Below, piece after piece: positions 1 through 6,741 of a stretch of DNA of 14,437 bases. Positions within the stretch are counted from its first letter, which is position 1. Each line of letters starts with the position of its first letter. Made by a program: the position numbers and the translations under genes. This DNA comes from Pseudomonadota bacterium (lineage in GTDB: Bacteria > Desulfobacterota > Desulfobacteria > Desulfobacterales > Desulfobacteraceae). Location of the stretch: contig JAHIVS010000338.1 in NCBI GenBank assembly GCA_018816605.1, positions 1 to 14,437 of the forward strand. The letters are read 5' to 3'. The notes beneath the pieces were generated by a model, which was not told where the DNA came from, ran no database searches, and worked only from the letters and a program-made list of their open reading frames with translations.

Positions 1-792
1 AAAATTATAAAGTTCCACCTGGCGGTCCCGGAATGTCCGGAAGGGATCCAGTACCCGGGCGGGCAGGTGCTCGATTTTTCCTTGTTCAGGTTCAGCCACG
101 GCATCAATGATACCGTATATATCCCCCAGGGAAATCTTAATGGCTCCCACAAACAATTGTCCGGGGTTTAAAAAGGTGTTTTGAAGGTCCAGAGACATTC
201 TGGACCGGATGCTGTTCAGGGCGCTTCTGCCCTTTTTGATCACGGCATTGATGGAGGATGGATTGATGGCGGCCGGCTCAAAACAATATTGATAGGGTTC
301 AAGACCCACACTGATATAGTCGCAGGTCTGACCGGTTAAAGGATCCTTTTCCTGGCAGATTTCAAACCCCTCGTAATAGCCCTTCCCGACCCTTCGCCCC
401 ACAAAGAGCCGTTTGTGAAGATAATGGCGGACATCCTGAATTCTCAACTCAGGATCCATAACCACCAGCCGTCCGATCTCATCTCCTTTTTTAAACAGGT
501 CCAGGGCATTTTCCAGCAGGGGATTCAGATTCTGGATCTGGCCCTCCAGAAAGATATCAGAGGTGTCTATCCGGGGTAATTTTCCCGGAGACAATTCATC
601 GGTCTTGATGCCGATCTGGGCATTTCCGCTTCGCCCTGAGAAAAAGAAGGGCTTGCCCTCCCTGATGGCACCGCAAATATAATCGGATACACAGGGGAAC
701 AAAAAGTCGGCCGTTAAACCCGTGCTGTCCTTTTCTCTGGTGTGAATCGAATGGATATGTCCGTCCGGACTGATGATCTGAGAAATTTCCAT
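1..792 (-). CDS. Hypothetical protein, C-terminus beyond the window edge
   Basis: An uninterrupted reading frame of 264 codons runs from an ATG at 792 to the left edge, so the C-terminus is missing. I do not recognise the family. The protein appears soluble, with no signal peptide or membrane segment. It starts MEISQIISPDGHIHSIHTRE and has an FFFSGRSGNAQIGIKTDE stretch near residue 50, a possible short conserved block. A more basic part, with KRLFVGRRVGKGYYEGF, lies near residues 128-144. The start is 9 bases after the stop of the small gene at 802-1071, so the two are probably co-transcribed. The ribosome site in front of this ATG is weak, and translational coupling would fit. Only the reading frame and the neighbour are certain. 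Confidence 0.75.
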   Translation of the reverse strand, partial: MEISQIISPDGHIHSIHTREKDSTGLTADFLFPCVSDYICGAIREGKPFFFSGRSGNAQIGIKTDELSPGKLPRIDTSDIFLEGQIQNLNPLLENALDLFKKGDEIGRLVVMDPELRIQDVRHYLHKRLFVGRRVGKGYYEGFEICQEKDPLTGQTCDYISVGLEPYQYCFEPAAINPSSINAVIKKGRSALNSIRSRMSLDLQNTFLNPGQLFVGAIKISLGDIYGIIDAVAEPEQGKIEHLPARVLDPFRTFRDRQVELYNF

Positions 793-801
793 TACAGTTT
801 T

Positions 802-1071
802 CTATCCTTCAGAATCTTTTTTCTTCTGTGAATCATAATCATCAAAAAGCAATGACAAATCCTCAATGGAAAGACTTCTCACCTGATGGGGAAGCCATTT
901 ATACTTATCAATAAGATACCGAAAAACTGCATCCATTCCATGCAGATCTTCATAGCCCTGATCCTTGGCAATCTGATCTCCCAACCGTGAGAAGACCGCT
1001 TTCATTTCCCCTTCAGCCACATAGCGTCGTTCTGTCCGTTCCTGGTATTCTTCATTGATATCTTTTTCCAT
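802..1071 (-). CDS. Small hypothetical protein
   Basis: An 89-residue acidic, helix-rich protein of unknown family. The frame is open from 1092, but I chose the ATG at 1071 because a strong GGAGG site lies 5 bases upstream of it. The earlier start would put that site inside the gene. Visible features are a charged N-terminus (MEKDINEEYQERTERR), a central MDAVFRYLIDKYKWLPHQVRSL and an acidic/lysine tail (DDYDSQKKKDSEG). The W-L-P-x-Q-V-x-x-L pattern recalls small helical adaptor or chaperone-like proteins, but that is only an impression. It is the first gene of a pair with the larger unknown gene 9 bases downstream. Confidence 0.7.
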   Translation of the reverse strand: MEKDINEEYQERTERRYVAEGEMKAVFSRLGDQIAKDQGYEDLHGMDAVFRYLIDKYKWLPHQVRSLSIEDLSLLFDDYDSQKKKDSEG

Positions 1072-1109
1072 TTTGCCCTCCCCCCTGATCAAAATATCGA
1101 TTCAATACA

Positions 1110-1139
1110 AGATTAAAATTTCATGATTTCATTTGTGAA
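1110..1139 (-). promoter_or_regulatory. Possible promoter of the two hypothetical genes
   Basis: On the - strand TTCACA (1139-1134) is followed after 18 bases by TAATCT (1115-1110), about 40 bases ahead of the ATG at 1071. The same stretch contains an inverted repeat, AATTTCA at 1117-1123 and TGAAATT at 1136-1142, overlapping the -35 element. It could be an operator. The match to a sigma70 promoter is only moderate. Confidence 0.27.
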
Positions 1140-1181
1140 ATTCTATATGCCCCCAGGGGAAAGGTCAATACCTATTGCCGG

Positions 1182-1628
1182 TCACATGGGGTTCAGATCC
1201 AGAAGCTCCCGAACTTTAGAAGACAATTCATCCCTTAAAATGGGTTTGTTGATATATCCTTTTATCCCACATGATGCTGCGGTTTCCGTGTCCAGCTGCT
1301 CGCTGAATCCCGTACAAATCAGGATGGGTATCTCCTGGCGGATTTCCAGTATTTTTTGGGCAAGCTGGGTCCCGACCAGCAGGGGCATGGTCATGTCTGT
1401 AATGACGAGGTCAAAGCTATCCGGGGCTGATTTGAACAATTCCATGGCGTTGATACTGCTTGTTTCACCCGTGACCGCATACCCCAGTCGCTGGAGAATA
1501 CGAACGCCCAGTTTGACGATGGCTTCCTCATCATCCACAAACAAAATACGCCCATTGCCCGATTTTGTTGCGCCAACCTTTTCTTTTGCTGTTTTAATTT
1601 CTCTTTTTGAGGTTACCGGCAGAAACAC
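1182..1628 (-). CDS. Receiver domain fragment of the broken hybrid kinase
   Basis: A frame of 148 codons starting at a GTG. Residues 1-6 (VFLPVT when the GTG is read as valine) are the end of a kinase ATPase domain. Residues 27-146 form a complete CheY-like receiver: acidic pair D32-D33, phosphoacceptor D78 in VITDMTMP, T106 in CTGF and K128 in NKP. The receiver's own residues are all intact although the kinase core in front of it is lost. It could be made as a free receiver only if ribosomes restart at the GTG, which lies 15 bases inside the end of the preceding frame; I see no convincing ribosome site there. Most likely it is the untranslated or weakly translated 3' remnant of the pseudogene. 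Confidence 0.55.
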   Translation of the reverse strand: MFLPVTSKREIKTAKEKVGATKSGNGRILFVDDEEAIVKLGVRILQRLGYAVTGETSSINAMELFKSAPDSFDLVITDMTMPLLVGTQLAQKILEIRQEIPILICTGFSEQLDTETAASCGIKGYINKPILRDELSSKVRELLDLNPM

Positions 1629-2668
1629 ATTAAACCGGGTCCCTTTACCGGGTTCACTTTCAACCGCAACGACACCTTTGTAGCTTTTTCTCTTTCTTCG
1701 GCCGCCCGCTTTTGGTCGGTGATATCCCGACCCACAACGACAGAGCCAACAATCATCCCCTCCTTGTCACGAATGGGCGCAAAGTTGTAACGGCCGACCC
1801 AACTTTCTCCCGTGTCTTTTCGGCGTAAGGTGTACTCGGAGTTTATGGCTGTTTCACCCCCCAATGCTCTGGAAACCGCCCACATTTCAATGGGTGCCGG
1901 TGTGCCGTCCGCCAGAAAGACCTCAAGAATATCAGCGTACGCTTCTAGGCGCTTAAAGCACGCGTCTTTTTTCCCGAACCGATGAAAGGTTGCAAAGGCT
2001 TCGTTGAATTCAACAAATTGCCCCTGGCCATCGGAAATGAATACAGCATCTGTCATACTTTCCAGAGCGGCTTTCAAGGTTGCCTGACTCTCCCTAAGGG
2101 AGGCTTCGGCCCGCTTACGATGGGTGATGTCAACGATTGATCCTTCCAGGTATCCTTGATCAGGAAAAATTGTTTCCGAAAAACTTATCCAGATTAAGGT
2201 CCCATCTCTGCGAACAATTTGTGTTTCGTAATCAAGAACAAACCCTTTTTTTGCCAGTATCTCCAACAATTTTTTGCGTCCACTGATATCCGCCCAGGCA
2301 TCGGCTGCGTTAAATTCTGCCCTGCACTCCCCAATGGTTTCATATCCGGCCATTTTCGCATATCGTTCATTTATTTCAAGCAATTTACCATCAACGATTC
2401 CATTTCTGAAAAGGGCCACCTGGGCATTGTTGAACATGGCCTTGTATTTCTCTTGGCTGTCCTTTAGTGCTGCCTGTATTTTTTTACGCTCGCCAATTTC
2501 AGCCTTCAGTTTTTTGTTGAAAAACAAGAGAAACAAAGCTGAAATCCCCACCAGCAAACCGGTCCCGGCCATGGCGCCAACCACCCATTTCACCCAGGTG
2601 GAATCGCTTTCCGGATGGGGGGAATAGACAAAGCCGTCAAGGGAGAAATCGGGAGCTATCATTTTCAA
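1613..2668 (-). CDS. Membrane-anchored double-PAS fragment of the broken hybrid kinase
   Basis: A 351-codon frame with a TTG first codon that overlaps the stop of the preceding fragment by four bases. Residues 3-15 (MIAPDFSLDGFVY) match the end of NMT1-type sensor domains. Residues 28-50 form one membrane helix followed by a KKLKAEIGERKKIQ coiled linker. PAS domain 1 covers about residues 72-190 and ends VDITHRKRAEASL; PAS domain 2 covers about 195-320 and ends GRDITDQKRAAEE. The last 21 residues (from about K331) are out-of-frame translation of kinase sequence and carry no family signal. There is no phosphoacceptor histidine or ATP site. If translated, it would be a PAS sensor without output. 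Confidence 0.55.
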   Translation of the reverse strand: MKMIAPDFSLDGFVYSPHPESDSTWVKWVVGAMAGTGLLVGISALFLLFFNKKLKAEIGERKKIQAALKDSQEKYKAMFNNAQVALFRNGIVDGKLLEINERYAKMAGYETIGECRAEFNAADAWADISGRKKLLEILAKKGFVLDYETQIVRRDGTLIWISFSETIFPDQGYLEGSIVDITHRKRAEASLRESQATLKAALESMTDAVFISDGQGQFVEFNEAFATFHRFGKKDACFKRLEAYADILEVFLADGTPAPIEMWAVSRALGGETAINSEYTLRRKDTGESWVGRYNFAPIRDKEGMIVGSVVVGRDITDQKRAAEEREKATKVSLRLKVNPVKGPGLMCFCR

Positions 2669-3381
2669 CTTTTCATATCATAAAAATCAATCCCGCCGGC
2701 AAGGGGCGAGAATGCGTTGTATTGGATTCCTTGGTTTAAAAGCACAAAGGGCTCATCGGTTGAATATGCAGATATGGCATCCGCCTCACCTGAAATGAGT
2801 TTAGAGACACTGAACCCATGGGGCACTATTTCCAAGTGTTCCAGGGGCAACTCCTCGGATTCCAAATATGCCAAAAGTTCAGCGGCATGCCCTTCCAGGG
2901 CAATGCGTTTCCCCTTAAGCCCATGTATGTTTTCAATCTTGCTGGTTTTGGATGTGAGTATGATCAGGGGAGAATGCTGAAAAATGGAGGCCAGGGCAAC
3001 AACGGGCTGACCTTTGGCCCTGTGGAGAATCAAATCGGACATGGCAACACCGAAATCCGCTTCCCCCTTCATAACCTGGGCCACGGATTCCAGGCCCTCT
3101 TCTGCTTCCAGAATTTTTACATCCAGCCCGGCTTTTCGGTAGAAACCCTTTTCCAATGCCGCGTAATAGCCGGCAAACTGAAACTGATGTTTCCACTTAA
3201 GCCGGAGTGTCACCGCCCCAAGGTCCTTTATCGGGCGGCCTAATGCCTCTCTGGAAGAACAGGGCGTTTGGAAAAAGAGGAGCACAAAGAGGATAAACAG
3301 CAAAAAAATGCACATCCCTCTTTTAAAATTGCTTCTGGCCATGACATCGGATCTAGTATTCATAATTAAGTGTCTTAACAA
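2665..3381 (-). CDS. NMT1/THI5-like periplasmic sensor fragment of the broken hybrid kinase
   Basis: The open frame starts with TTG at 3381. ATGs at 3363 and 3342 are alternatives, and the 3342 start gives the most typical signal peptide (MARSNFKRG followed by a long hydrophobic run). After the signal comes an NMT1-family binding domain: LRLKWKHQFQFAGYYAALEK, a GEADFGVAMSDL segment, GLKGKRIALEG, and SAYSTDEPF, all hallmarks of this family when fused to histidine kinases. It ends abruptly at GGIDFYDMKS, where relatives continue for about 80 residues before the membrane helix. No clear ribosome site was seen for any of the starts. The broken joint lies near 2665-2680. Confidence 0.55.
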   Translation of the reverse strand: MLRHLIMNTRSDVMARSNFKRGMCIFLLFILFVLLFFQTPCSSREALGRPIKDLGAVTLRLKWKHQFQFAGYYAALEKGFYRKAGLDVKILEAEEGLESVAQVMKGEADFGVAMSDLILHRAKGQPVVALASIFQHSPLIILTSKTSKIENIHGLKGKRIALEGHAAELLAYLESEELPLEHLEIVPHGFSVSKLISGEADAISAYSTDEPFVLLNQGIQYNAFSPLAGGIDFYDMKS

Positions 3382-3598
3382 TCAGATGCTCATAAAATAT
3401 GCATTTCATGGATCTTTTATGGGGTTTAAAAACACCGGAACACTATTTTTTGCTTATTCACTCTATGTCGGACCATATCCAAATAAACTGCACTGCAAAA
3501 AAACAATTTAAGCTGGAATTATTTTTGCACACAATTGCCCGGCACAAAACCGATCCCCCCAGATGGCGAAAACGCGTTAACCTTTTACGGGTTGCCTT
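3382..3598. other. Non-coding gap, AT-rich
   Basis: The 217 bases between the RsbW-like gene and the broken kinase, both on the - strand. I see no convincing terminator, promoter or RNA gene here. It presumably carries the kinase promoter. Confidence 0.5.
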
Positions 3599-4018
3599 TT
3601 AAGGGACCTGGCAGTGCTTGATCATGGTGAGAATATTTTTCCCCTGGCAGCGATCATAGGTCACTTTGTCCATCATTTTTTTGGTCAAAAAGATACCCAG
3701 ACCGCCGATACTCCGTTCGTCCAGGGAAAGACTCGTATCAGGATCCGGTTTTGCAAGGGGATCAAAGGCATCCCCGTAATCCACCACCTCGATGGTCAAC
3801 CCCTGGCAGACCTCCCATGAGCAGTTCACCGCCACATTGCCTTGGGATCCTTGGGGGTAGGCATAACTGATGACGTTGACCAGAACCTCCTCCAAAGACA
3901 ACTCAACCTGATACACCAGCTTGGGGTCCATCCCATTGTCCGTGGCAAAACTGCGGGCATGTGCAATGAGGGGCTCGAGATTTTCAAGGGTTGCAGAAAG
4001 AACCAGAGTCTTGTTCAA
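3599..4018 (-). CDS. RsbW/SpoIIAB-like ATP-binding protein (anti-sigma factor type serine kinase)
   Basis: A predicted cytosolic HATPase_c_2 protein of 139 residues, the usual size for stand-alone anti-sigma-factor kinases. These phosphorylate or bind STAS-type antagonists and sequester a sigma factor or other partner. Visible motifs: N-box E43-x4-N48 within VELSLEEVLVNVISYAY, G1 box DYGDAFDP at 80-87, G2 box GGLGIFL at 105-111, and a closing GKNILTM strand. The frame is open up to 4222, but I chose the TTG at 4018 because CAGGAG lies 6 bases upstream and the domain begins there; the longer N-terminus has no family likeness. No STAS partner or sigma factor is encoded in the window, so the target is unknown. 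The gene is divergent from the DUF294 gene, with 249 bases between. Confidence 0.82.
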   Translation of the reverse strand: MNKTLVLSATLENLEPLIAHARSFATDNGMDPKLVYQVELSLEEVLVNVISYAYPQGSQGNVAVNCSWEVCQGLTIEVVDYGDAFDPLAKPDPDTSLSLDERSIGGLGIFLTKKMMDKVTYDRCQGKNILTMIKHCQVP

Positions 4019-4215
4019 AGGATACTCCTGTGTCCCGGAAAAATAGCATTCGCCCGGGGGTCTGTTTTTTGTCTGACTATCCGGCCGATTTGCCAAGGGC
4101 CTTAAAACCATTTTTCTCAAACAAAAAGTCAATGTCATGTTTACCATAAACGCTGTCTTTACTACTAGCATGTTCCGAAAAGGAGTGCAAGTTAAGAATA
4201 CCTGGATTTTCTCCA

Positions 4216-4245
4216 TTGACAAAAACAGGTCGTCTGTCCTACCAT
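4216..4245 (+). promoter_or_regulatory. Probable promoter of the DUF294 / HD-GYP operon
   Basis: A perfect TTGACA (4216-4221) is followed after 18 bases by TACCAT (4240-4245). Transcription would start near 4252, giving a short leader before the ATG at 4268. A short inverted repeat, ACAG-N5-CTGT, lies in the spacer. Confidence 0.42.
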
Positions 4246-4267
4246 TAATTCATTTTATTGATTGGTT

Positions 4268-5476
4268 ATGGGCAAAAACACATGGCCTTCTCTTAACGAT
4301 TTGATTCAGCAATATCTTAAGGATATGCCCCAGAAAAATACCATCCCCCGATTCCAAGCAGCCCTGGCAAAACAGCCCCTTGTTTTCACCCAATTTTCCG
4401 AGATTGCCGCGGGCATTGCTTTGCCCGGGTTCACCCGGAATCTGGAACAATGGGGATTGAGACTGGACGAACTCACCCGGGCCCTTCTGACCGGCCCGGA
4501 CCATCGGAGGGCAGACCTTGAGACCGTCATGGAGATGGTCTCATTTCTCAACGAACAGGTCACCTGCCAGATCATCCAAGAGGCCATGGCCGCCCTGGAA
4601 GCCTCGGACAATCTTACACCGCCCTGTCCTTTTTGCTGGATCAGCATGGGCTCCGACGCCCGGCAGGAACAGGTGGTCAGGACAGACCAGGACAATGCCC
4701 TGATTTATGCCGACACTGCTGGTGAAACTGCCAAAAAGACAGACCGTTATTTTTGGGCCCTGGCCGAACGGATCGTGCAGAATTTGGATCGATTCGGCTT
4801 CAGACGATGTACCGGCAATGTCATGGCCACCAACCCGGTTTGGCGTCGTTCCCTGGGGGGATGGCTGGCAGCCCTGGAGCAATGGGTGGGATCAAGTGCA
4901 CCCGAAGCCGTCCGGCAGCTGACCATCCTCATGGATTTCAGGGCAGTTTACGGGGATATGCGCCTGGCCAGGATTATCCAGTCCAGGGTCTTTAACCTGT
5001 TTGATCAGAATCCCAGCGTGAGCCATTTTCTGGCCCGGGACGACCGGTTATCTGCATCCCCCAAAACCCTGTTTGGCCGGATCAGAACCCAGAGAAAGGG
5101 TAAAACCACGGCCTGTTTTAACCTCAAAACCAATGGCCTGGCCCATTTGATCAACGGGGCGAGGATTCTGGCCGCAAACCACAGAATACAAGTTCCCTCC
5201 ACCCTCAAACGGCTTCACCTCCTTGGAGAAGAACAGGTGCTGCCGGAAGAGGAATATCATGAATATGCCGGGGCATTCCGGCATCTGATCCGATTAAAGT
5301 TCGAAACCCATTTAAGCGGTCAGGGAAAAAAGAACTTGCCAATTCATTGCATGGATGTTTCAACACTAAACCAGGACCAGCGCGGGGCATTGATGCAGTC
5401 CCTGGATGCAGTGGACCGCATGCAGAAAAGGATTTACCGCACCTATAACCAGATCTGGATGAATTTTTTCAATTAG
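4268..5476 (+). CDS. DUF294-type putative nucleotidyltransferase without cNMP/CBS domains
   Basis: A 402-residue cytosolic protein of the DUF294 family, relatives of the GlnD/GlnE nucleotidyltransferases; substrates are unknown. The nucleotidyltransferase core is visible as GSDARQEQVVRTDQDNALI at 128-146, with the metal-binding acidic pair D140 and D142, followed by CTGNVMATNPVWRRSL at 181-196. The C-terminal substrate-binding part has MDFRAVYGD at 222-230 and GLAHLINGARILA at 290-302. Most relatives carry cyclic-nucleotide and CBS regulatory domains in front. Here there is only a helical segment of about 115 residues, so control must be different. I prefer the ATG at 4268 to the TTG at 4262; no strong ribosome site marks either. 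The HD-GYP gene follows after 15 bases, so the two are probably co-transcribed. Confidence 0.82.
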   Translation: MGKNTWPSLNDLIQQYLKDMPQKNTIPRFQAALAKQPLVFTQFSEIAAGIALPGFTRNLEQWGLRLDELTRALLTGPDHRRADLETVMEMVSFLNEQVTCQIIQEAMAALEASDNLTPPCPFCWISMGSDARQEQVVRTDQDNALIYADTAGETAKKTDRYFWALAERIVQNLDRFGFRRCTGNVMATNPVWRRSLGGWLAALEQWVGSSAPEAVRQLTILMDFRAVYGDMRLARIIQSRVFNLFDQNPSVSHFLARDDRLSASPKTLFGRIRTQRKGKTTACFNLKTNGLAHLINGARILAANHRIQVPSTLKRLHLLGEEQVLPEEEYHEYAGAFRHLIRLKFETHLSGQGKKNLPIHCMDVSTLNQDQRGALMQSLDAVDRMQKRIYRTYNQIWMNFFN

Positions 5477-5491
5477 GAACCCATACACAAA

Positions 5492-6733
5492 ATGACGATC
5501 TTTCCCCTTCCAGACCCCGGCACCGACCCCCACAGCCCTCCGGAAACTTTCTATCAATCCTCTTTCAAACTTTTGGCCAAGATCAGCAAAAAAATCCATT
5601 CCAACACGGAAACTGCTGAAATTCTGGCCTGCATTGTGGAAAGCATTGTGGAGGTCCTGTCTGCCAAAGGCTGTATCCACTGGATCCTCAACGATCAAAA
5701 AAAATGCATTGAGACCCGAATCTTCCACGGATTTGATTTCCAGAGCCTGTCCCGGGTAAACTATGTATCCCTGATGACCATCTTTGACAAGAACGGCCAT
5801 CTCCCCATCTGTATTTCAGATGCCAGGGAGGATACCCGGATTCCCGACCTGGAGCGCCTGGGCAAACGAAAGATCCGTTCTGTCATTGGGATGTTTTTTG
5901 ACATTACAGGTCCCTATACAGGACTTCTGGCTGTTTATTTTACAGGCCAAAGAACCCTTGCTGCCCATGAACTGGAATTGCTGACCGCCCTGGGAGAGCA
6001 AGGGGCCATTGCCCTGGAAAAGGCCCTTGGGTATGATCAAAAAATGAAGGAGATGTACCGGCAGATTGTGGAAGGATTTGCCCTGGCCATTGAGGCCAAG
6101 GACAAGGTCACCCATGGTCACTCCCGGCGGGTGGCCCGATTGTCCGAGCTGACGGCCCGGAAAATGGGCCTGGAAGAAAAGCAGGTGCAACAGGTCTTCC
6201 ATGCGGGCATTCTCCATGACATTGGAAAAATTGGAACCCAGGACAACCTTCTGGAACGGCTGGGCCAATTGTCCGACAAAGAGATGGCCGCCCTCCGGAA
6301 CCATCCCAGCCTGGGGGCGGACATTCTAAGACCCCTCACCTTTTTTGGCGATATTGAGCCCCTGGTGCGCCACCACCATGAATTGTTCAACGGCCAGGGC
6401 TATCCGGAAGGGAGAAAAGGAGACCAGATTCCTTTGGGTGCAAGGATTCTCACGGTCTGCGATGCCTTTGAAACCATGATAACCGGCCGCCCCCACATCC
6501 CCAAAAAGGATCCGGCCGCAGCACTCACCGCCCTTAAAAAGGGAGTGGGCACCCGGTTTGACCCGGATGTGGTCCAGGCCTTTTTTGAAATCGTCCGGGA
6601 AAACCCGGACATAACGGATTGGGGAGAAACCATTGCCGCCTGCCTGGATACTCTCCAGCAGAACCTGGCCCGGCTGGCAGCACAAAATCAGATTGAAAAA
6701 AAATTGTTCAACCCTTTTCCCGGCAGCTTCTAG
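5492..6733 (+). CDS. GAF / HD-GYP domain protein, predicted c-di-GMP phosphodiesterase
   Basis: A 413-residue cytosolic signalling protein. Residues about 25-178 form a GAF-like sensory domain. Residues about 188-370 form an HD-GYP domain, a family that hydrolyses cyclic di-GMP. Metal and signature residues are present: HGHSRRV at 208-214, LHDIGKIG with H242-D243, HP at 271-272, HHH at 294-296, GQGYP at 301-305 and D324 in the VCDAFE helix. The second aspartate usual in that helix (DxFDAM) is glutamate here. The central metal residues are kept, so activity is likely. The first ATG after the DUF294 stop was taken; the only ribosome-like element, AGGA, is somewhat far upstream. The gene ends 8 bases before the convergent AGPS-like gene. 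Confidence 0.88.
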   Translation: MTIFPLPDPGTDPHSPPETFYQSSFKLLAKISKKIHSNTETAEILACIVESIVEVLSAKGCIHWILNDQKKCIETRIFHGFDFQSLSRVNYVSLMTIFDKNGHLPICISDAREDTRIPDLERLGKRKIRSVIGMFFDITGPYTGLLAVYFTGQRTLAAHELELLTALGEQGAIALEKALGYDQKMKEMYRQIVEGFALAIEAKDKVTHGHSRRVARLSELTARKMGLEEKQVQQVFHAGILHDIGKIGTQDNLLERLGQLSDKEMAALRNHPSLGADILRPLTFFGDIEPLVRHHHELFNGQGYPEGRKGDQIPLGARILTVCDAFETMITGRPHIPKKDPAAALTALKKGVGTRFDPDVVQAFFEIVRENPDITDWGETIAACLDTLQQNLARLAAQNQIEKKLFNPFPGSF

Positions 6734-6741
6734 CCTAGGAC

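Larger units (their letters stand above)
1182..3381 (-). pseudogene. Hybrid sensor histidine kinase broken by two internal deletions (NMT1 - TM - PAS - PAS - [kinase core lost] - receiver)
   Basis: Three consecutive open frames on the - strand read as pieces of one gene. The first (3381-2665) has a signal peptide and an NMT1/THI5-like ligand-binding domain that breaks off after GGIDFY. The second (2668-1613) begins in another frame with the expected late part of such a sensor (APDFSLDGF), then a membrane helix and two PAS domains. At about 1684-1692 the sequence jumps from the linker AAEEREK directly to SYKGVVAVESEPGKG, the last strand of a histidine-kinase ATPase domain, in a different frame. 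The third frame then carries that tail (VFLPV) and a receiver domain. The phosphoacceptor helix and the N, G1, F and G2 boxes of the kinase are absent. From the family's usual length, about 75-80 codons are missing at the first joint and about 200 at the second (inference). No kinase activity is expected. Confidence 0.8.

Noticed and set aside
1123..1683. 186-codon + strand frame opposite the receiver fragment
   Set aside because: It is the complement of clear receiver and kinase sequence and its translation has no family likeness.
4019..4222. N-terminal extension of the RsbW-like protein to 4222
   Set aside because: The extra residues have no likeness to the family and a well-placed CAGGAG marks the TTG at 4018.
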